Source of the DNA: Spongospora subterranea f. sp. subterranea | Taxonomy: Eukaryota; Endomyxa: Phytomyxea; Phytomyxea; Plasmodiophorida | NCBI GenBank assembly: GCA_049724395.1 | Contig: JAUGWO010000314.1 | Location: forward strand, 1 to 39,759 | Direction: 5' to 3' | Length of the DNA: 39,759 bases | Part shown: positions 1-10,865 of the stretch, in pieces | Position numbering within the stretch: position 1 is the stretch's first letter | Layout: each line of letters begins with the position of its first letter | Position numbers and translations under genes: made by a program | The notes under the pieces: generated by a model | Seen by the model: the letters and a program-made list of their open reading frames with translations, nothing else | The model's database searches: none | Told to the model about the DNA's origin: nothing

Positions 1-360
1 TGTGGTTGCTTCACCAGAGTGAAGCGTAAGGCCAAGTCATATCCCAGGCGTCGGAAACTGAGAGCCCACAGTTAGCCAACGATATGATTGAAGCAGTGTT
101 GCGATATTATTATGATTTTTTTGGTTTAGTGAGTGAAAGTCTCACAGTACCTTGGATGAGGATTCATTCATGGTCTCTAACAAGATAGTCAGTGAGGACT
201 AGATTAATATTAGAAACGATATTGATTAGGGAAAGTATAACCTACTTGTAAAAGATTCCTATTTTTTTGCATAATGATTATAGACGCAAACTGGCTTCAG
301 GAAATTTCGGATTTTCATCTAAAATTTTCATGGGTGGGGCATTTCTTTGAAAGAAGGAAG
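1..360. other. No gene recognised at the left edge
   Basis: I see no open frame with protein-like character and no RNA gene in this AT-rich stretch. It ends exactly where a TG-starting LTR copy begins, so it is the flank of that LTR. Confidence 0.5.
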
Positions 361-567
361 TGTAACATATGTGTCAACGTATTGACCCTATGTTATAGCC
401 TACGACAGGCTACCCTATTGTATTGGATATAGCTGGCAACGGAGTTCCTGACGGACTTTACGGACCAGATATCGGATCTAATACACAGAGAGTATATTGG
501 CTCGGAATAGGAACATCTATTGTGTGTAAATAGCATCTATAGTAATCCACCCTGACCAGTGTATACC
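361..567 (+). repeat. Truncated LTR, plus orientation (Ty3/gypsy type)
   Basis: This stretch starts TGTAACATATG and is the reverse complement of the LTR at 5594-5812 for about 207 bases. By eye the only difference is one base of length. It lacks about the last 12 bases of the 219-base LTR and abuts a minus-strand pol fragment, so it lies opposite to the element beside it. Near-identity with the other copy means the LTR family moved recently. Confidence 0.85.
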
Positions 568-2812
568 TGTCAAGCCATACTAAAAGTTTGTTAGGCACCA
601 TTTCGTGAAATATTTCGTACATTCCTCGCTGAAACGCAAACACTCCATTGCTGTTTCCTTGTGCCAGTCTGGTAGGAGTATAAACACCAAAGGGGGTAAT
701 GAAACTTTGGCACTCAAGATAGCCAGAAACGGGGAACTGCCAATAACCTTTAAATGCATCCAGAGTGAAAAAACACGACGAACCAGAGATGTAAGAGCCC
801 AAGGTGTGCAGGTATGGCATCGGAAATTGCTGAGGTTGAAGACACTTATTCACTGGAATCATATCCACCACCATCCTTGGTTTCGTCTCCGCATTTACAA
901 CAAACGCCGGAAGAGCCCAAGACGACTGGTAGTTGTGATAGATAAGATTGCACGCTGTTAATTCATGCACTAACGTCTGAAGATACTGAGAGGCCAACGG
1001 AGACATACGTCGTGGTTTCGCAAAAATCGGAATGGAACCCGGTTTCAAAACTAACTCCAAGGGTGTGACTTTGACAGGCGGATCCTTTCCTAGATGAATA
1101 CGAAAAATGTCAATAAATTCGGTAAGCAAAACACCAAGATCTTTGGAAAACTCAGGAGGAGCCCCCATGTTTACAGTTTGTTGAACACGATCATTTAAGA
1201 CTTGTCGAAGTTCTGCGTCATTGTTGTCTCCCAAAATACTTTCCGGAAAGTCCTTGTCCATGTCATCGTGGCAATCAGGTTCCTTTTCACTTTCTTTGAT
1301 AGCCAGCGAGCATAGCTGGGATTCAACATCAATTCCCAATCGGCGTAACAGAGGTCTTCCCAATAAAACTTCAGGCATCTCGTCATCAATTACATAAAAC
1401 CGTTGCGCACGAATTATGATTGGCCCCGCATTAGTAAAAATTGTGACATCCAGAAGACAACTTTTCTTACAAGCGAGATAGGTAGTATTCGCTAAACGTA
1501 ATTGAAGTTTTTCCGACCGAACAGGGACTGTGGACAGACTCCGAAAATGGTTTGACCCAATTATTACCAAATCGGCACCGTCGTCCACAGCTGCGCGAAA
1601 CGTTTCTGAAATAGTGGTTCCAGACGACAGTAGAACTTCAAATCCTCCTTTCTCTACTGTCGTCTGGTTATGATAAGTGTTGTTGACTCGCGACATTCGA
1701 GAATGTTCACGAACTCGGACATCCTGCTTATCGCCTTATCCGAAGCAGGAAGGTCGAAAGCAACATGGGGACGGGACGTTCTCACAGCAGACTGACCTCT
1801 GGGAAGTTGCGATTGTTTCCATCGGGAATTGTTGGAGGCTTCGTCTTCTGCAGCAATAATCGCTTTCAATATCGATAAAGCTTCGTTTGCCAAGGCAAAC
1901 ATTTCCGACAGCTTCAATACTTTCCTCGCGTTGAGTCGTAACAATTCAGCATAAAGCCGCGTTTTGAAACGCAGAGTCCGGAGAAATAAACGACAGCAAT
2001 TTGACTCAGACATGGAAAAATCCGGTAAAAATTGTTTCGCTTGATGGAAATACTGAGAGTATCTCAGAATATAATCCGGTAGTGATTCTCTTTCATTCGG
2101 TAAAGAATTTTCCAACTTGTTTCGGAGGGCATCCTCCAGCGTCCCAGGATCAGCAGTAGAAGCGTACCAGACGGCCATCTTATCGAGCAAAAGCGACGAC
2201 GACATCACCGGCTCATTGAAAGCGCGATCTTGAGCCGCTCCAGTTAAGCACCGGTACAACGCATCTCGACGCATATCGTCGGATGCTGACAAGGTCAACC
2301 TTTCAAATCGGCTTCTAAAAGACGAAAATTTGAAAGCTCGTGTGATTAAAATATCCGAATCATCAAGAAGGTTTACATCTCGAGTACCCATATATCGACT
2401 GGCATCGTCAGATGAAACAATCTCCGAGAACTTCGGTAAATCTGAAAAATTAATGGGCTTTGAAGTTTCAGTTACCACATTTTCAGTCGACTTCGATTTA
2501 TCCGAAAACCCTTTCATTAACGCCATCATTTGCTCCGTCAAAAGTTGATTTTGGCGAGTTTGCTCGAATAAAAGCTCGATTAGTCGTTGCTGGTCAGACG
2601 CGGCTTCAGCCGTTGCAGAGATCGCTTTTTGCTCCTCATCAATATCAGTAGTCACTTCAAGTTCAGGTGAATTTCTAGTCTTCATTTTCGTCGATAGTGC
2701 TGGGTTGAAGCGTTATTGGCCAATATTGCGCCCGGCAACTATCGGGGACACGCGATCCCCGACAACCGCTAAACGACGGGTACGACGACGACGAAAAAAC
2801 TAGACTGGTTTA
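568..2812 (-). mobile_element. Ty3/gypsy fossil A: Gag plus protease and partial RT
   Basis: On the minus strand a Gag-like frame (1654-2685, a long helical, acidic and glutamine-rich N-terminus followed by a capsid-like body) overlaps slightly with a pol frame (568-1696). The pol frame carries the tail of an aspartic protease (LLGRPLLRRLGID) and the first half of a reverse transcriptase (VVDMIPVNK, FFTLDAFKGYWQ, FGVYTPTR). The element is broken: the rest of RT, RNase H and integrase are absent, because the copy ends against the plus-oriented LTR at 361-567. No LTR of its own is recognised at 2686-2812. It is a distant relative of element B next to it, since the two proteases and RTs are alike but clearly different. 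Confidence 0.8.
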
Positions 2813-5593
2813 TTACACCGGAAAAAAGCTCCATAAACATGCGCCACGGTGACAGCGCTGACTGGCGCTACAAGCCCCCCATCGAGTCATCATATCAGCC
2901 CAGACATTCATGTCTCCTGATATATGTTCGATGTTGAATCTAAATGATCTGAGATCCATACCCCATCTTTCCAAGCGTTCCCCAGCTTGCTTCGTGCACT
3001 TTTCAGGATTATACATGGAAGTAAAATTCCTATGATCCGTAAAATGCAGAAAGGGTTTAGAAGATTGAACTAAATAGTCCAATTTCCTAACTGTGTCCCA
3101 GATAGCGAATGCTTCCTTATCTGGCGTAGACCAGTTCAATTCTGATCCATGGAATCTGTGTCCGCAGAATCCCAACGGTTCATGTCTCTGATCATGGAAC
3201 GGCAGTTTCCCAACATTCTCATGTGGAATCTGTGTCACCATACCAGGACTATGATATTGACTCGCATCAGTGAACACACATTGAACCATATCCTCGTCAG
3301 GATAGTTCAGCTGAGTTCGTCTACTGATCGCAGCCTTCATACTGCTGAATGCTTCATCATGAACTGCATTCCAACCAAACGCGCTCAATGAAATTCCCTT
3401 GGCCACCGATTTGGTCCTTTTCGGCTGACCTTTCATTGCGTTTTCATAGATATTCTGCAACGGCAGAACTAATCTATTATAATCTGGAATGGCTCTACTC
3501 ATCCATTGAATAGCCATAACAAACTGTTGCAAGTCTCGCGCTGTCGTTGGCTTCTGCATATTACTAATGCCTCAACTCTAGCCGGATCATGCCTCACACC
3601 CTCAGGAGTGAATATTCTTCCACAGAATTTGGCCTTAATCTGGAACAATTCACACATCTCTAAGTTGAATTTGATATCGTGTTCCTGTGCCAATTTAAGT
3701 GTCGTTTCTAACACCTGGAACCACTTCTCTTGAGTGTCTGCGTGTCCCAATATGTCATCAATCCATATTATTAATGATTGATACAGCAGTTCCCTATATA
3801 TCTCATGCATTCTAGCTTGAAACTGTGTGGCAGAATTCAGTGCTCCCTGAATGGATCTCGTTGGAGTGTAAACCCCTCGATCAGTCATAAAGAAAACATT
3901 TCTTTGCAATCGGCGTCAAGTGGCATCATCCAGAAACCTTTGAAAGCGTCTAGAGAAAACCAATATTTGGAGCCACCCAAATGCTTGACTATTGATTCAA
4001 GAAACGGCATGGGCCATGCAGTTGCCTTGCATAGAGCGTTGACTTCTCGCAAATCAACCACCATACGTAATCCTTTACCACCGGGTTTTCTGACCACCAC
4101 AACCGGAGAGGCCCACTCACAATTGTAGTTTTCATAAACCAATCCATATTTCTCCAGAAGGCTGACAAATGTCGCCAGGAACTCACTATGTTCCTTGCTG
4201 TACCGTCGGGATTTGCACCTAACAGGTTCAACTCCTTCCCTCAGGTTCGTTACGAACTGAGTGACATTTGCAGGTGGATCAGGTCCCAGCGACCTTCTCC
4301 AAACAGTTTGATACTTCCATATCAACTTCCTTAGTCGACTTTGCCATTCTATAGGCAATCCGTTATCAATAGCACGAGACATCATGTCTTCCATTGACTT
4401 CAAACTGTCTTCTGGGAAATCTTCCCCAATAATAATATCATCATCGTTGTACAAATCCCAATGACTGATATTTTTCTCATTGTTGGCGCCTAATGTCTTC
4501 TTTAGAATTAGCGACTCTAGAGCATCCTTAGGATTTATCCCCAGCTCTTTCAACAAATCTTCACCTAGCAATATTTCATCTAATGGTGAATCCCACAGCA
4601 AACATCTCCGGTTCCGAATGATCAGTTCGCCCGTTGCTGTATACAGGGTCAGATCAGCCAACATCTCATGTGTTGCTTCCGCCACTGTCTTATCTGGCAA
4701 TATTAACTTAATTGCCTTTGCCAGTTTCCTTATACCGATCTTATCATGGAGCCTCTGCGCTTTCTTCGCAATGCTCATCGGTATAACTGTCGACTGGGTA
4801 CCACTGTCTAATAACCCTGGAAATATCATTCCTGCAGTCGACACTCTAACACTCAACTGTTTGTCTGCAGTTGACGGTTCGTGCATTTCTGACACTTTGT
4901 AGAAATCACTAATGTTGGATCCTGTCGTAGTCCTGACATAAAGATCACCGTTCTGTTGGCTCTCTATGCTAGCAACTCCAATCCGACAAATCCTCATATA
5001 CTGTCCATCGCTGTATGGTTTATTCTTAAACAAAACTTTCATTTTGTCTTTGTGTCTAACCAAGAGCGATTCCATCTCTGTCTTCGATGGTTTCTGTGGA
5101 CACTTGGACATACTATGTCCCTCCAAACCGCAACACAAACATAAGAACTTTCCTTTCTTATGCTTAACGTTTTTTTCTGACGCCGGGCGTTGTCTCACCT
5201 CGGGTTGCAGTTTCCTGGAATCTGTGGCATATCTCTAACGGCACTGAGCCGCAGCCCTCTACTGTCGCAGTTTTTCACGGAGTTTCGTTGTCTGAAACTT
5301 GCCGATCCCATGGTCCTGCTCTGACCTGGTCGTTCAAATCACCGATTTGTTGACCGTTGACTGTCCCTAGTCTACCCACAACCAACAGGTTTTGAATCTG
5401 TTGCTAAAGTTGTCGAGTCCATGTGTCCATCATACATAACAGACACTATTCGTAATACACAACTATTGTATAAATACGAATCATCCAACAATCCGTATCA
5501 ACCAGTCCATGCCATTTATGACACCCGGTGTCGTCCCTGATCTATCCTTCCCTTTGTATAAAATGACATACATTTTCATACTAAAGAATTTTT
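2813..5593 (-). mobile_element. Ty3/gypsy fossil B: Gag zinc knuckle, protease, RT, RNase H
   Basis: Reading right to left on the minus strand there is a leader and Gag remnant (5199-5593), a CCHC zinc knuckle (CLCCGLEGHSMSKC), an aspartic protease with LDSGTQST, a reverse transcriptase (VVDLREVNAL, YWFSLDAFKGFW, then IIWIDDILGH) and an RNase H (CVFTDASQYH, HFTDHRNF). The 5' LTR is the 219-base repeat at 5594-5812. The copy stops after RNase H, where element A begins, and no integrase is seen. It is broken, with a few breaks in its coding part. The fresh LTR suggests modest age, but the interior is partial. Confidence 0.85.
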
Positions 5594-5812
5594 TGTAACA
5601 TACATCGGTATACACTGGTCAGGTGGATTACTATAGATGCTATTTACACACAATAGATGTTCCTATTCCGAGCCAATATACTCTCTGTGTATTAGATCCG
5701 ATATCTGGTCCGTAAAGTCCGTCAGGAACTCCGTTGCCAGCTATATCCAATACAATAGGGTAGCCTGTCGTAGGCTATAACATAGGGTCAATACGTTGAC
5801 ACATATGTTACA
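5594..5812 (-). repeat. Complete 219-base LTR (5' LTR of gypsy fossil B)
   Basis: On the minus strand this runs from TGTAACATA to TATGTTACA, a 9-base perfect terminal inverted repeat typical of LTR ends. It lies directly upstream of the minus-strand gag-pol remains. Its plus-strand twin is at 361-567. The bases just outside the two copies (GGAAG and GCCAG) do not form a shared target duplication, so they do not bracket one simple insertion. Confidence 0.85.
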
Positions 5813-5936
5813 GCCAGACCGGTATTGGAAATTTCGCAGGTCATTAAATTGTAAATTCTGGTCAAATATCAACACATATATTCAAAATATCAAAACCGCT
5901 GACTTGATCTCACAGGGATATGAGTGAATTTTTCAG

Positions 5937-6234
5937 CTACTCGTGTTTACAAAAAATCAATCTTCAAAACCATAAGAAGGAAACTGCTCTCTATTTGGCG
6001 GTTCAGATCAGCGGTTTGCGTGATCTACGGGTGATCAACCCCTTTGTGCTAATCTGACTTTTTGCTTGCAGACTCGCTGTTGTTGAAGTTTTATTGGGAT
6101 TGGGCGCCGACCGCGCCATCAAGGTTAATGGACAGACAGCGTTGGACCTGGCTATACAAATGGAGGCAGAACACAAATACAAATCTGCCGCAAAGATTGT
6201 CAAACTCTTATCGAAAGTCAACACCACGACATAA
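5937..6234 (+). pseudogene. C-terminal exons of an ankyrin-repeat protein
   Basis: Two exon-like stretches encode ankyrin repeats. The first, from an acceptor at 5936, includes ETALYLAVQISG. The second, from an acceptor TTGCTTGCAG at 6071, includes VVEVLLGLGAD and GQTALDLAIQ, and ends in TAA at 6232-6234. The sense of the repeats (TALxLA, VVxxLLxxGAD) is clear. The splice between them does not keep phase with any GT donor I can find; it is one base off. This may be decay or a sequence error. The 5' part of the gene is missing: the LTR ends only 125 bases upstream, so the gypsy insertion may have cut the gene. Binding partner unknown. Confidence 0.55.
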
Positions 6235-6866
6235 GGGATTTTAACATGCTATTACACATGATAATACTGATTCCACCGTTCATTGGGCATAAATTGAGGC
6301 TTTAGCGGTCTCTGCAGTCGAAATCTGGTGTTCGTCGGTGTATCATCGACCGTAAACGTGTGGCGTCTTCAAAACGTAAACCGTTGTGTCTCGTACAAAA
6401 GGATTAGAGATGTGTCCAATGGACAAGTATTTGTCTCTGTCATTTCGCGATATGTCAAAGACCACGATATGCCAAAAGTCGCCCAACTAATGTCATTCCT
6501 CAACTTTGGAACTTTGTTTTTGCTGCCTTTTGGTCGGCCAGTAGATTTTTGGGTTTTGATGAGTGTTCAAGTTGTATCTGGTGGTCTTCTATCGTTGTGA
6601 AAATTTGTCTTCCGGGATTGACATATCTCAGTCACATTCCCGCCTCCGCCAGTTTGTATTCAACCTGTAATTGAGCAGAGTATCGATAGGACCACTCAAC
6701 ACATTGTGCAATGATTAACTTTCTAGCTGGTGCGAATCTTTCGAAATCGCCACCTCAAGACTCCTGGGCTTTGGTGTCTTTTTCATTGAGTCGAAAGTCA
6801 AATTTTCTGATATTGCAGGAAATATGTGTTTGGCACGTTTTTCATTTAAGTGCCATTTGAGCCACC
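6235..6866. other. Intergenic, no gene recognised
   Basis: A 90-codon plus-strand frame (6328-6600) is open but has no recognisable domain and no neighbours that support it. Nothing else stands out. Confidence 0.4.
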
Positions 6867-7166
6867 TTAGAGTTTTTGAATATTCAACAACTTGATTCTG
6901 AAATAATTATTGTTTCGCAAAATTATGCAATCTCTGTCGTTTGACTTGCCAATCGCGTTCAGAAGCCATGTTGAGGTATCGCATCTTTTTAGTGATCTGC
7001 CTTTCATTTTTATTGCCCTCGATGACTTCTTAGAGCAATGATTGATTGCGTCCAATAAGGTGAGACCTTCATGTGCTGTGACTTTGACATTGTGGTATTT
7101 CAATAACGGTTTAAAAATGTTTTGAATAGAGTTCCACTTCTCGAGTTCATGACGAGGTGTGTCCAT
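6867..7166 (-). CDS. Ankyrin-like fragment
   Basis: A 99-codon minus-strand frame contains two weak ankyrin units (IFKPLLKYHNVKVTAHEG followed by LTLLDAINH, then STWLLNAIGKSNDRDCI). The spacing and the LLxxH...GxTxLDxA pattern fit ankyrin repeats, but the match is weak. It faces the plus-strand ankyrin exons at 5937-6234, so the two may be relics of neighbouring or duplicated ankyrin genes. The start and splice limits are not settled, and the fragment may be a single exon of a decayed gene. Confidence 0.35.
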   Translation of the reverse strand: MDTPRHELEKWNSIQNIFKPLLKYHNVKVTAHEGLTLLDAINHCSKKSSRAIKMKGRSLKRCDTSTWLLNAIGKSNDRDCIILRNNNYFRIKLLNIQKL

Positions 7167-8098
7167 AGAGTACAGATGTCATCTTTTTTGGTTGCTTTGT
7201 CAGCCTCTGAATTCATATTTCAGGTTTGAGCGAATTATAGCTCTAGGTTAGCCAGCTTTCAAAAACGATTTTTTGAAGGTGACCATTCATGACTGAATGT
7301 TTTTTTTGTTTGACCTGCCCTCAATACCGAACGTCCGTCGGAGTCCATCATACACAGATATATTATCGAAATGGTGAGGGCCACTTCGCCCACAACGAAT
7401 CATTTCATTGAGGGAGAGCAGCAGGAAGATTACCAGCTTAGACAGTTTCAGTATAGGCAAATGGAAATGGTATGGTATGGTATACAAAGGTTCGCAGGTT
7501 CTTATGGGTCGGGTAATCCTGTGTACTACCAGGTTTTTCCCTACTTCAGCCTGGCCGCTACAAGTAGCTTGGGTATCCACTGAAGGAACCTATTAAACCA
7601 GCTGGATTAAGCAACATAACCTGTCCTAACGACCACACCGAATGGGACCTGCCCCCACCCGATTACATTGTCAATCCAGAGTTTTTCGAGTTTACTGCAA
7701 GCAGCACTCTCCCTCACACATTCACCCGAGCCATGTGGTCAGACCCATTTATTTTAACGAGGTTATTCTCCTCGGCACTTCATGATTACCCGGATTAGTG
7801 CGTTAAGGGGATAAAGCTTTTTAGAGAGGTGTATGCTTGACCTCTTCGGCATCACTGACCAAGAAATCTCATCATCTAAGAATCGAAGTCCGGACCTCAG
7901 CCTTGCTAGCCACGGAGCTCACCCATCAGGCTAACTCCGCAGTTAACTAGGCAAATGGAAACTGAGCTCACTGAGCTGAACCGTTTGCAGCAAATTTGAT
8001 CCCCGATACGTCAAAACACAACCGGGAGACCCAAAATATATATCAGACGATTAGACGTCGAAAATCCAGGGAGACCAGCATCCCTTCGCCCACAAAAC
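7167..8098. other. Intergenic, contains a SINE-like unit
   Basis: Overlapping short frames at 7287-7596 on both strands have no recognisable content. The only structured item is the tRNA-like unit at 7868-7940. Confidence 0.4.
7868..7940 (-). repeat. tRNA-like (SINE head) sequence
   Basis: On the minus strand a box A-like TAGCCTGATGG is followed 45 bases later by a box B-like CTTCGATTC. This is the spacing of an RNA polymerase III internal promoter in a tRNA. A D-stem AGC/GCT can form. The acceptor and T stems do not pair, so this is not a working tRNA but fits a tRNA-derived SINE head or decayed tRNA. The 3' body is not defined here. Confidence 0.35.
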
Positions 8099-8187
8099 GA
8101 GACGACTTCCTGATGCTCAAGCGGGTAATACTGAAAGTACTGTACTAGAAATCAGACTGAATGGTGTGAGTTCCGTTGTCTGATTAT
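8099..8187 (+). repeat. Left arm of a dispersed inverted repeat
   Basis: This stretch, beginning GAGACGACTTCCTGATGCT, matches the minus strand of 8761-8841 with a few substitutions and small gaps. The other copy lies inside an open minus-strand frame, so this looks like a partial duplicate of that gene copied in the opposite direction. Confidence 0.7.
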
Positions 8188-8604
8188 CGACATCTGTTCG
8201 CGGATGGGCGGCCATGCTTTTTTTTGAATTTTTTGAAGAAAAAAAATATTAATAAAAAAATTGCTATAGATTATTTGTATTCTTCAAGTTATTTTTTTAT
8301 TTAGTTATTTTCATTATTTCATAGGTTTTTAACCTTACATGCACCAGAATATCTTAAAAAATACTTGTTATTGCCAGTGTCTGATGAGCAATCAGGACGC
8401 AATCGACCGAAAAGCACCGCTCTTCATGGTCTAACGGCGGACGTCCATTATTCGAATGGGCCATGGGAACAAATCCCTGGCGATGAAGACAGAGTTGGCA
8501 CATGGTCTCTTCGTGCTTCTCGCAGGATTTTAGATCTGGACCTCAGACGACTTCGGATGTTAGCAATTTGTTGACGCCAGCGTTACTGCACGAGGTATTG
8601 TTGG

Positions 8605-9081
8605 CTAAATCCACACATCGCGCTGCTTGGATTCCCTGCAGACGACACTCTGAGTGAATTGCGACAGGACACAGAAGCAGGCCGCGAGGTGACAGCAATC
8701 GTGCAGAAACAGGTCGAATATGTGGCTCAGACAGTATTTAAGTGGATTGGGGTGCCGCTCAACGGAACTGACAAAAACACCATTCCCTGTGATTTCTAGT
8801 ACTTTCAGCATTACCCGCTTCAGCATCAGGAAGTCGTCTCTATGTTCATCTCGTGAGTTCAGCTCAAGGAGCAGGTTGGCCGATGTCGCCGCCATCTGGA
8901 ATGCAATGGATGTACATGTCTGCCCATAGCCTGTGCCTTCTATAACTGCGAGCAGGTCTTGGTCCCATATCAGACCTTGCTCATGCTGGGCTTCTCCACC
9001 AATTATACGCGCTGCCTTGGTCAAACAGGAGTCAAAATCTGCTCGTGCGTAACATTCGACGATCCTCTTGAATTTGTGCAA
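8605..9081 (-). CDS. Unclassified open frame, helical
   Basis: A 158-codon minus-strand frame. I do not recognise a family. The predicted protein is mixed hydrophobic and charged, with likely helices (for example LLAVIEGTGYGQTCTSIAFQ, and FLMLKRVMLKVLEI). A second protein-like stretch on the same strand just upstream (9082-9217) reads into it only with a frame change near 9075, so the gene may be multi-exon or decayed. Part of it (8761-8841) is duplicated in inverted form at 8099-8187. The C-terminal third is cysteine-rich and may be past the true end. Confidence 0.3.
   Translation of the reverse strand: MHKFKRIVECYARADFDSCLTKAARIIGGEAQHEQGLIWDQDLLAVIEGTGYGQTCTSIAFQMAATSANLLLELNSRDEHRDDFLMLKRVMLKVLEITGNGVFVSSVERHPNPLKYCLSHIFDLFLHDCCHLAACFCVLSQFTQSVVCRESKQRDVWI
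8761..8841 (-). repeat. Right arm of the dispersed inverted repeat
   Basis: This is the counterpart of 8099-8187. It encodes part of the unclassified frame at 8605-9081 (RDDFLMLKRVMLKVLE), which suggests this arm is the original and 8099-8187 the copy. Confidence 0.7.
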
Positions 9082-9401
9082 GGGATCGGTACTCGTCCAA
9101 ACCCTTCCGCAACCACAACAGCCGTTCCATTCTTAATTGATGCAAATGAACCGGTCTGCTCCGGGTTCCCACCAGCTTGAGCTCGTCCGCACCCTGGTCG
9201 TATCGCTTCGCAACCAAACGAGTCGCGTGTGGTGATTAAGCAAAAGAGGCTGCCAGTGAATTGTCGGTCATGTGCCCACTTTGGTCGCAATAAGATTGGC
9301 TATAGATCTGGAAGCTCTAGATGCCCACTCACAAGACATCAGAGGGATCAGTCTGTTGTTTCGCCTATTGACTCAACTTGAGATCGCTTGTTTTATTACT
9401 C

Positions 9402-10007
9402 TTATGTATCTCTTCCAAATGCAGAACTTGGCGATATGTCTCCCAAGTCAGCAAGCCATCCATTCGAGTGGCAGGTATGTTTGGTTTTCTTGGTGGATTT
9501 CAAAATTAATCTTACCACTTCAGAGCCCACTAGCGCCACGAACGGACGTGTGGAGAACAAAACAAAACTGGGCAGCGAACCGCCGTAAAAGGTTTCATCT
9601 ATTGGAATCCATTTCAAGGGCGATAACCCAAATGCGGATCCGCAAAGGCTACTGAGGTCGTTGTTGCAATCAAATTCCAGACACTAAAGTTGCAGTAGCG
9701 TCGATTGCTACGATTCCTTGAAGTGTCGCGATCTTGCCAGAGAACGTAATCATTTCTGGTAGACCTGCACATGTCACAACCCAGGAAGTTGTCCTCGCTG
9801 AATCCCAATTATTTCGAGCAAGCGAGCGAAGCTGCGACTCCTTAAATGCAGTTCCTTCCGAGTCTTTTTGTGAGACGACTGATCCGGAATCCGGATGGAG
9901 TCGTTGAACTCCGAAATGCTCGCGGTCTTGGGATATCCCGGGACGTATTTCTCAAAAGCGTCAACATCAAAAGCACTGCCAGTGCTTCGGAAATATTCCA
10001 AGTACAC
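9402..10007 (-). other. Exon-like stretches of an unrecognised minus-strand gene
   Basis: Three separate minus-strand stretches look protein-coding: about 9790-10007 (VYLEYFRSTGSAFDVDAF), about 9690-9795 (WVVTCAGLPEMITFSGKIA) and 9402-9650 (IPIDETFYGGSLPSFVLFST). They lie in different frames, and GT-AG pairs keeping phase could not be fixed for all junctions. I do not recognise the family. They could belong to one gene with the frame at 8605-9081, or to a decayed gene. A diverged inverted relative of the first stretch lies at 10228-10380. Confidence 0.3.
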
Positions 10008-10115
10008 AAGTCACTTTATTTGTAAGCGATGGAGGGACAAGATCATGAATCAATGATGTTGAATGTTTCATTCTTTCGATTTTGCGTGTGTTGAAAGAAT
10101 GTCGTTTACATAAAA
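9958..10115 (-). repeat. Left arm of a long imperfect inverted repeat
   Basis: This pairs with 10228-10380 across a 112-base spacer. The best part (10026-10115 against 10228-10312) includes GCGATGG, GGACAAGAT, GAATGTTTCATTCTT and GAATGTCGTTTACA. The outer part is more diverged but still aligns, through CAGTGCTTTTGATG. Confidence 0.8.
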
Positions 10116-10227
10116 CAGGCTCGAGCATTTTTACCCTCCTTTTGGTACATAATAGAGTAGTTTGGGCAAATATAAAACACGCTTTGCCTCGCAAACTACT
10201 TTTCTTTTCATGTGTCAAATGGATGGT

Positions 10228-10380
10228 AACGAGCATGTGCTGTGTAAACGACATTCTCTCAACACACACACAATCGAAGAATGAAACATTATCTTGTCCA
10301 TCCATCGCTCATAAATATAGCGATTTGTGTTCTTCGAGCATTTTCGAACCGCTCTCAGTGCTTTTGATGCGAACAACCTG
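10228..10380 (+). repeat. Right arm of the long imperfect inverted repeat
   Basis: The reverse complement of this arm aligns along 9958-10115. The plus-strand translation (FVFFEHFRTALSAFDA) is a diverged version of the minus-strand VYLEYFRSTGSAFDV. The pair therefore looks like an old head-to-head duplication of a coding exon rather than a simple small transposon. Confidence 0.75.
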
Positions 10381-10865
10381 ATTTGGATACGACGTAGCCG
10401 AAAAAGTCACCTAATCCGCATCGCAGACACATTTCTCCAGTTTTGCATATAATCCGGCCTGCTGTAGCTTTCAAAGTACCGACGTAAGTCTGAGTGAGCC
10501 GTCTTTCTGGTTGGCGAATAGATATGGGATCCAACACGGGATGACGAATGGCGGTTGAAGCCCTTGGACACGATTTCACTGAAGTATTCTCGATGTGCGT
10601 GCTCTTCCTTGGAAGATAAGCGTGTAGAATCGCTTACTGAAGTACCGCCGATACTTCCACGAGTTGAATTCTGCAGTCTTGTAATACGGTGACGAGGCAG
10701 TGTGTCGGCTTGACTTTTTTCGATTTTGTGTGCTTGTGAAGTTTTTTAACCTTGAAACCGTCTTTCGTTGGTATCAGACATAGCACCGTCCACAAGAGAA
10801 TTGGCGACAGGAAATTTTATTCAATGATTGGATTGCTGGCCAACTGGATTGGCGGTGCCGAGTCG
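10381..10865. other. Intergenic, downstream of the deacetylase
   Basis: No convincing gene. The left part may continue the diverged duplicate of the inverted repeat. The deacetylase stop codon is at 10866-10868, so its polyadenylation region must lie here. Confidence 0.4.
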
